8,220 nt of DNA, taken from Rickettsiales bacterium (lineage in GTDB: Bacteria; Pseudomonadota; Alphaproteobacteria; TMED109; TMED131). How positions within the stretch are numbered: the stretch's first letter is position 1; every line of letters begins with the position of its first letter. Below the pieces are notes generated by a model. That model saw only the letters and a program-made list of their open reading frames with translations. It did no database searches and was not told the origin of the DNA. This document shows positions 7,220 through 8,220 of this stretch, piece by piece. The DNA lies in assembly GCA_002690625.1 (NCBI GenBank), contig NZFJ01000008.1:1-8220 (forward strand). Reading direction: 5' to 3'. A program made the position numbers and the translations under genes.

Positions 7220-7510
7220 TTATTCAATCACTTTAGGTACTGTAAAATAATCTCCTACTTTATCTGGAGCATTTTTAAGAACCTCTTTCTTTTCTATCTC
7301 AAGTTTAATATCACTATCCTCTCTTTCAGATAATACTGTATCATTAACACTGGTAACTGCTTCTATACCGGTTACATCTACTTTCTTTAACTCTTCCATC
7401 CAACTTAAAATATTTGAGAGGTCTACAGAAAATTCTTCTATTTCCTCATCAGTTAACTCTATCTTGGCTAAACTTGCTATTTTTTTAGTTACTTTATTAT
7501 CTATAAACAT
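7220..7510 (-). CDS. gatC: Aspartyl/glutamyl-tRNA amidotransferase subunit C (GatC)
   Basis: 96 residues, the usual size. GatC is the small belt-like subunit that wraps around the GatA-GatB interface and stabilises the complex. The N-terminal part VTKKIASLAKIELTDEEIEE (8-27) forms the family's first helices, followed by ILSWMEELKKVDV (34-46) and the extended segment. The tail has the diagnostic LKNAPDKVGDYFTVPKVIE (78-96), with the strongly conserved NAP and FxVPKV. The ATG at 7510 is the first gene of the leftward run, facing ruvX across a gap of about 44 bases. Its TAA is one base before the gatA ATG, fitting a single gatC-gatA-gatB transcript. Only a weak purine stretch (AAGAA) precedes the start. 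Confidence 0.96.
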   Translation of the reverse strand: MFIDNKVTKKIASLAKIELTDEEIEEFSVDLSNILSWMEELKKVDVTGIEAVTSVNDTVLSEREDSDIKLEIEKKEVLKNAPDKVGDYFTVPKVIE

Positions 7511-7533
7511 TTTTGTTTCTTATTTTTAGTTTT

Positions 7534-7563
7534 ATGATACTTTTCATATTTAGTATGTTTCAA
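7534..7563 (-). promoter_or_regulatory. Candidate sigma70-type promoter for the gatC operon
   Basis: Read on the - strand, TTGAAA (7558-7563, 5 of 6 to TTGACA) is followed after 18 bases by TATCAT (7534-7539, 5 of 6 to TATAAT). Transcription would start around 7525-7528, giving a leader of about 15-18 bases before the gatC ATG. It sits in the only divergent gap in the window, where a promoter is expected, and overlaps the ruvX start region. In DNA this AT-rich such matches arise by chance, so this is a suggestion from position plus match. Confidence 0.35.
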
Positions 7564-8070
7564 AATATAAATACTAATATATTAAATAAAATCACATATG
7601 ATATAAATATTTTCAAGGTTTCTTTTGAAATTACAGGAAAAATACTTAGTATTGATGTAGGAAAAAAAACTCTTGGGTTAGCAATGTCAGATAATTTAAA
7701 GAAAATAGCACTTACTCATAAAACCCTTTTTAGAAAAAAACAATATTTTGATTTATTAGAAATAGAGAAAATAATTATTGAAAATCAAGTTAACTCTTTT
7801 GTAATAGGTTTACCTTTAAATAAAAATGGTACAAAAGGTAAAAGTTCACAATCTGTTATTACATTTGCCAGTATATTGCTAAAAAGATTTAATTTACCTA
7901 TTCTTCTATGGGACGAACGTTTTTCTTCTATTGGAATATTAAAGGAAATGAAAAAAGCAGGAATTAAAAAAAATAATATTAAAAAAAATATCGATGCTGC
8001 ATCAGCTACTTGGATCCTCCAAAGCTGTTTAGATAGTGTTAATAATCAACTTGTAGATGAAAATGTCTAA
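7555..8070 (+). CDS. ruvX: RuvX/YqgF-family RNase H-fold putative Holliday junction resolvase / pre-16S rRNA nuclease
   Basis: 171 residues from the ATG at 7555. YqgF/RuvX proteins are cytosolic RNase H-fold nucleases; E. coli YqgF acts in 5' maturation of 16S rRNA, and a Holliday-junction resolvase role was proposed earlier. Motifs: ILSIDVGKKTLGLAMSD (30-46) with the first catalytic Asp34, FVIGLPLNKNGTKG (82-95), LLWDERFSS (117-125) with the central D-E-R, and IDAASATWILQSCLD (146-160) with the third acidic residue Asp147. The open frame continues upstream to ATG 7534 and TTG 7513, adding 7-14 hydrophobic residues. I prefer 7555 because alphaproteobacterial homologues have about 30 residues before the first motif and the longer forms overlap the gatC promoter region. 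No clear ribosome binding site helps. The 3' end overlaps pyrB by 8 bases, so the two are probably cotranscribed. Confidence 0.9.
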   Translation: MFQNINTNILNKITYDINIFKVSFEITGKILSIDVGKKTLGLAMSDNLKKIALTHKTLFRKKQYFDLLEIEKIIIENQVNSFVIGLPLNKNGTKGKSSQSVITFASILLKRFNLPILLWDERFSSIGILKEMKKAGIKKNNIKKNIDAASATWILQSCLDSVNNQLVDENV

Positions 8071-8220
8071 TAAACATTTATTATCAATTAAAGATCTAAG
8101 TGTTAAAGATATAAATAATTTTTTAAATAGCGCTGAAAAATTTCTTAATAATAAAAAAAATAAAAAAATAAAAAAATTATCAGAGAAAAATATAATTAAT
8201 TTATTTTTTGAAGACTCAAC
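8063..8220 (+). CDS. pyrB: Aspartate carbamoyltransferase catalytic subunit (PyrB), 5' part only
   Basis: 52 codons are visible before the right edge. The protein opens MSNKHLLSIKDLSVKDI and reaches KNIINLFFEDS (42-52), the start of the carbamoyl-phosphate loop whose full form is FFE-x-STRTR; the segment is typical of PyrB and, less closely, of ornithine carbamoyltransferase. PyrB condenses carbamoyl phosphate and aspartate in the second step of pyrimidine synthesis. The 'hLlsIkDLs' opening favours PyrB over ArgF. The ATG lies inside the end of ruvX in another frame (8-base overlap), suggesting coupled translation. A lysine/asparagine-rich stretch (29-38, NNKKNKKIKK) reflects the strong A bias. 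The substrate-specific residues lie beyond the window. Confidence 0.88.
   Translation, partial: MSNKHLLSIKDLSVKDINNFLNSAEKFLNNKKNKKIKKLSEKNIINLFFEDS

Noticed and set aside
7499..7507. TATAAA (7502-7507) as a -10 element for ruvX
   Set aside because: No reasonable -35 lies 16-18 bases upstream; the nearest TTGCTA (7474-7479) is 22 bases away. In such AT-rich DNA a lone hexamer is not evidence.
7513..7554. Hydrophobic N-terminal extension of RuvX resembling a signal peptide or membrane segment
   Set aside because: RuvX is a cytosolic nuclease. The 14 residues come from reading back to a TTG through the AT-rich gap shared with the gatC promoter region, and the ATG at 7555 gives a family-like length.
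1..8220. tRNA or rRNA genes, CRISPR arrays, insertion sequences, hairpin terminators
   Set aside because: The window is almost fully accounted for by protein genes. I saw no spaced repeats, transposase motifs, GC-rich stems or tRNA-like arms in the few short gaps.

Overview
The window looks like part of the chromosome of a streamlined, very AT-rich alphaproteobacterium. The lineage call is an inference from protein motifs: the GatA 'FCT', 'YESTVT' and 'DEFAMGSA' stretches, and a RuvX that starts about 30 residues before its first motif, both resemble alphaproteobacterial versions as I remember them. Gene packing also fits. Almost every base is coding, neighbouring genes overlap or sit 0-21 bases apart, Shine-Dalgarno sequences are weak or absent, and no non-coding stretch exceeds about 45 bases. 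A SAR11-like marine bacterium or another reduced alphaproteobacterium is plausible, but no taxonomic marker here proves it.

Layout. Right edge, + strand: ruvX (7555-8070) overlaps by 8 bases the start of pyrB, which runs off the window. From the short divergent gap at 7511-7554, a long leftward run of seven genes begins on the - strand: gatC, gatA, gatB, a flavin-reductase-fold protein, a YfcG-like glutathione transferase, a GT4 glycosyltransferase, and a large glutamine amidotransferase that runs off the left edge. Gaps between them are 1, 1, -1, -1, 21 and 11 bases, so they could be one transcript.

How they fit together. gatCAB encodes the amidotransferase that converts Glu-tRNA(Gln) and/or Asp-tRNA(Asn) to the correct aminoacyl-tRNA, an essential step where the direct synthetases are missing. 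The next two genes are FMN- and glutathione-linked redox proteins of unknown substrate. The last two look like surface-polysaccharide genes: a glycosyltransferase, and a protein combining a class II glutaminase with a WbpG/PseA/LegX-type ATP-dependent N-acetyl-sugar amidotransferase.

Two things stand out. First, gatA is split by a frameshift exactly at an 11-A homopolymer (7028-7038). Everything downstream is intact, and removing one A restores a normal 490-residue GatA, so the cause is either a sequence error or rescue by polymerase or ribosome slippage. Second, the sugar amidotransferase carries its own glutaminase in cis, whereas the characterised relatives take ammonia from a separate HisH-like protein.
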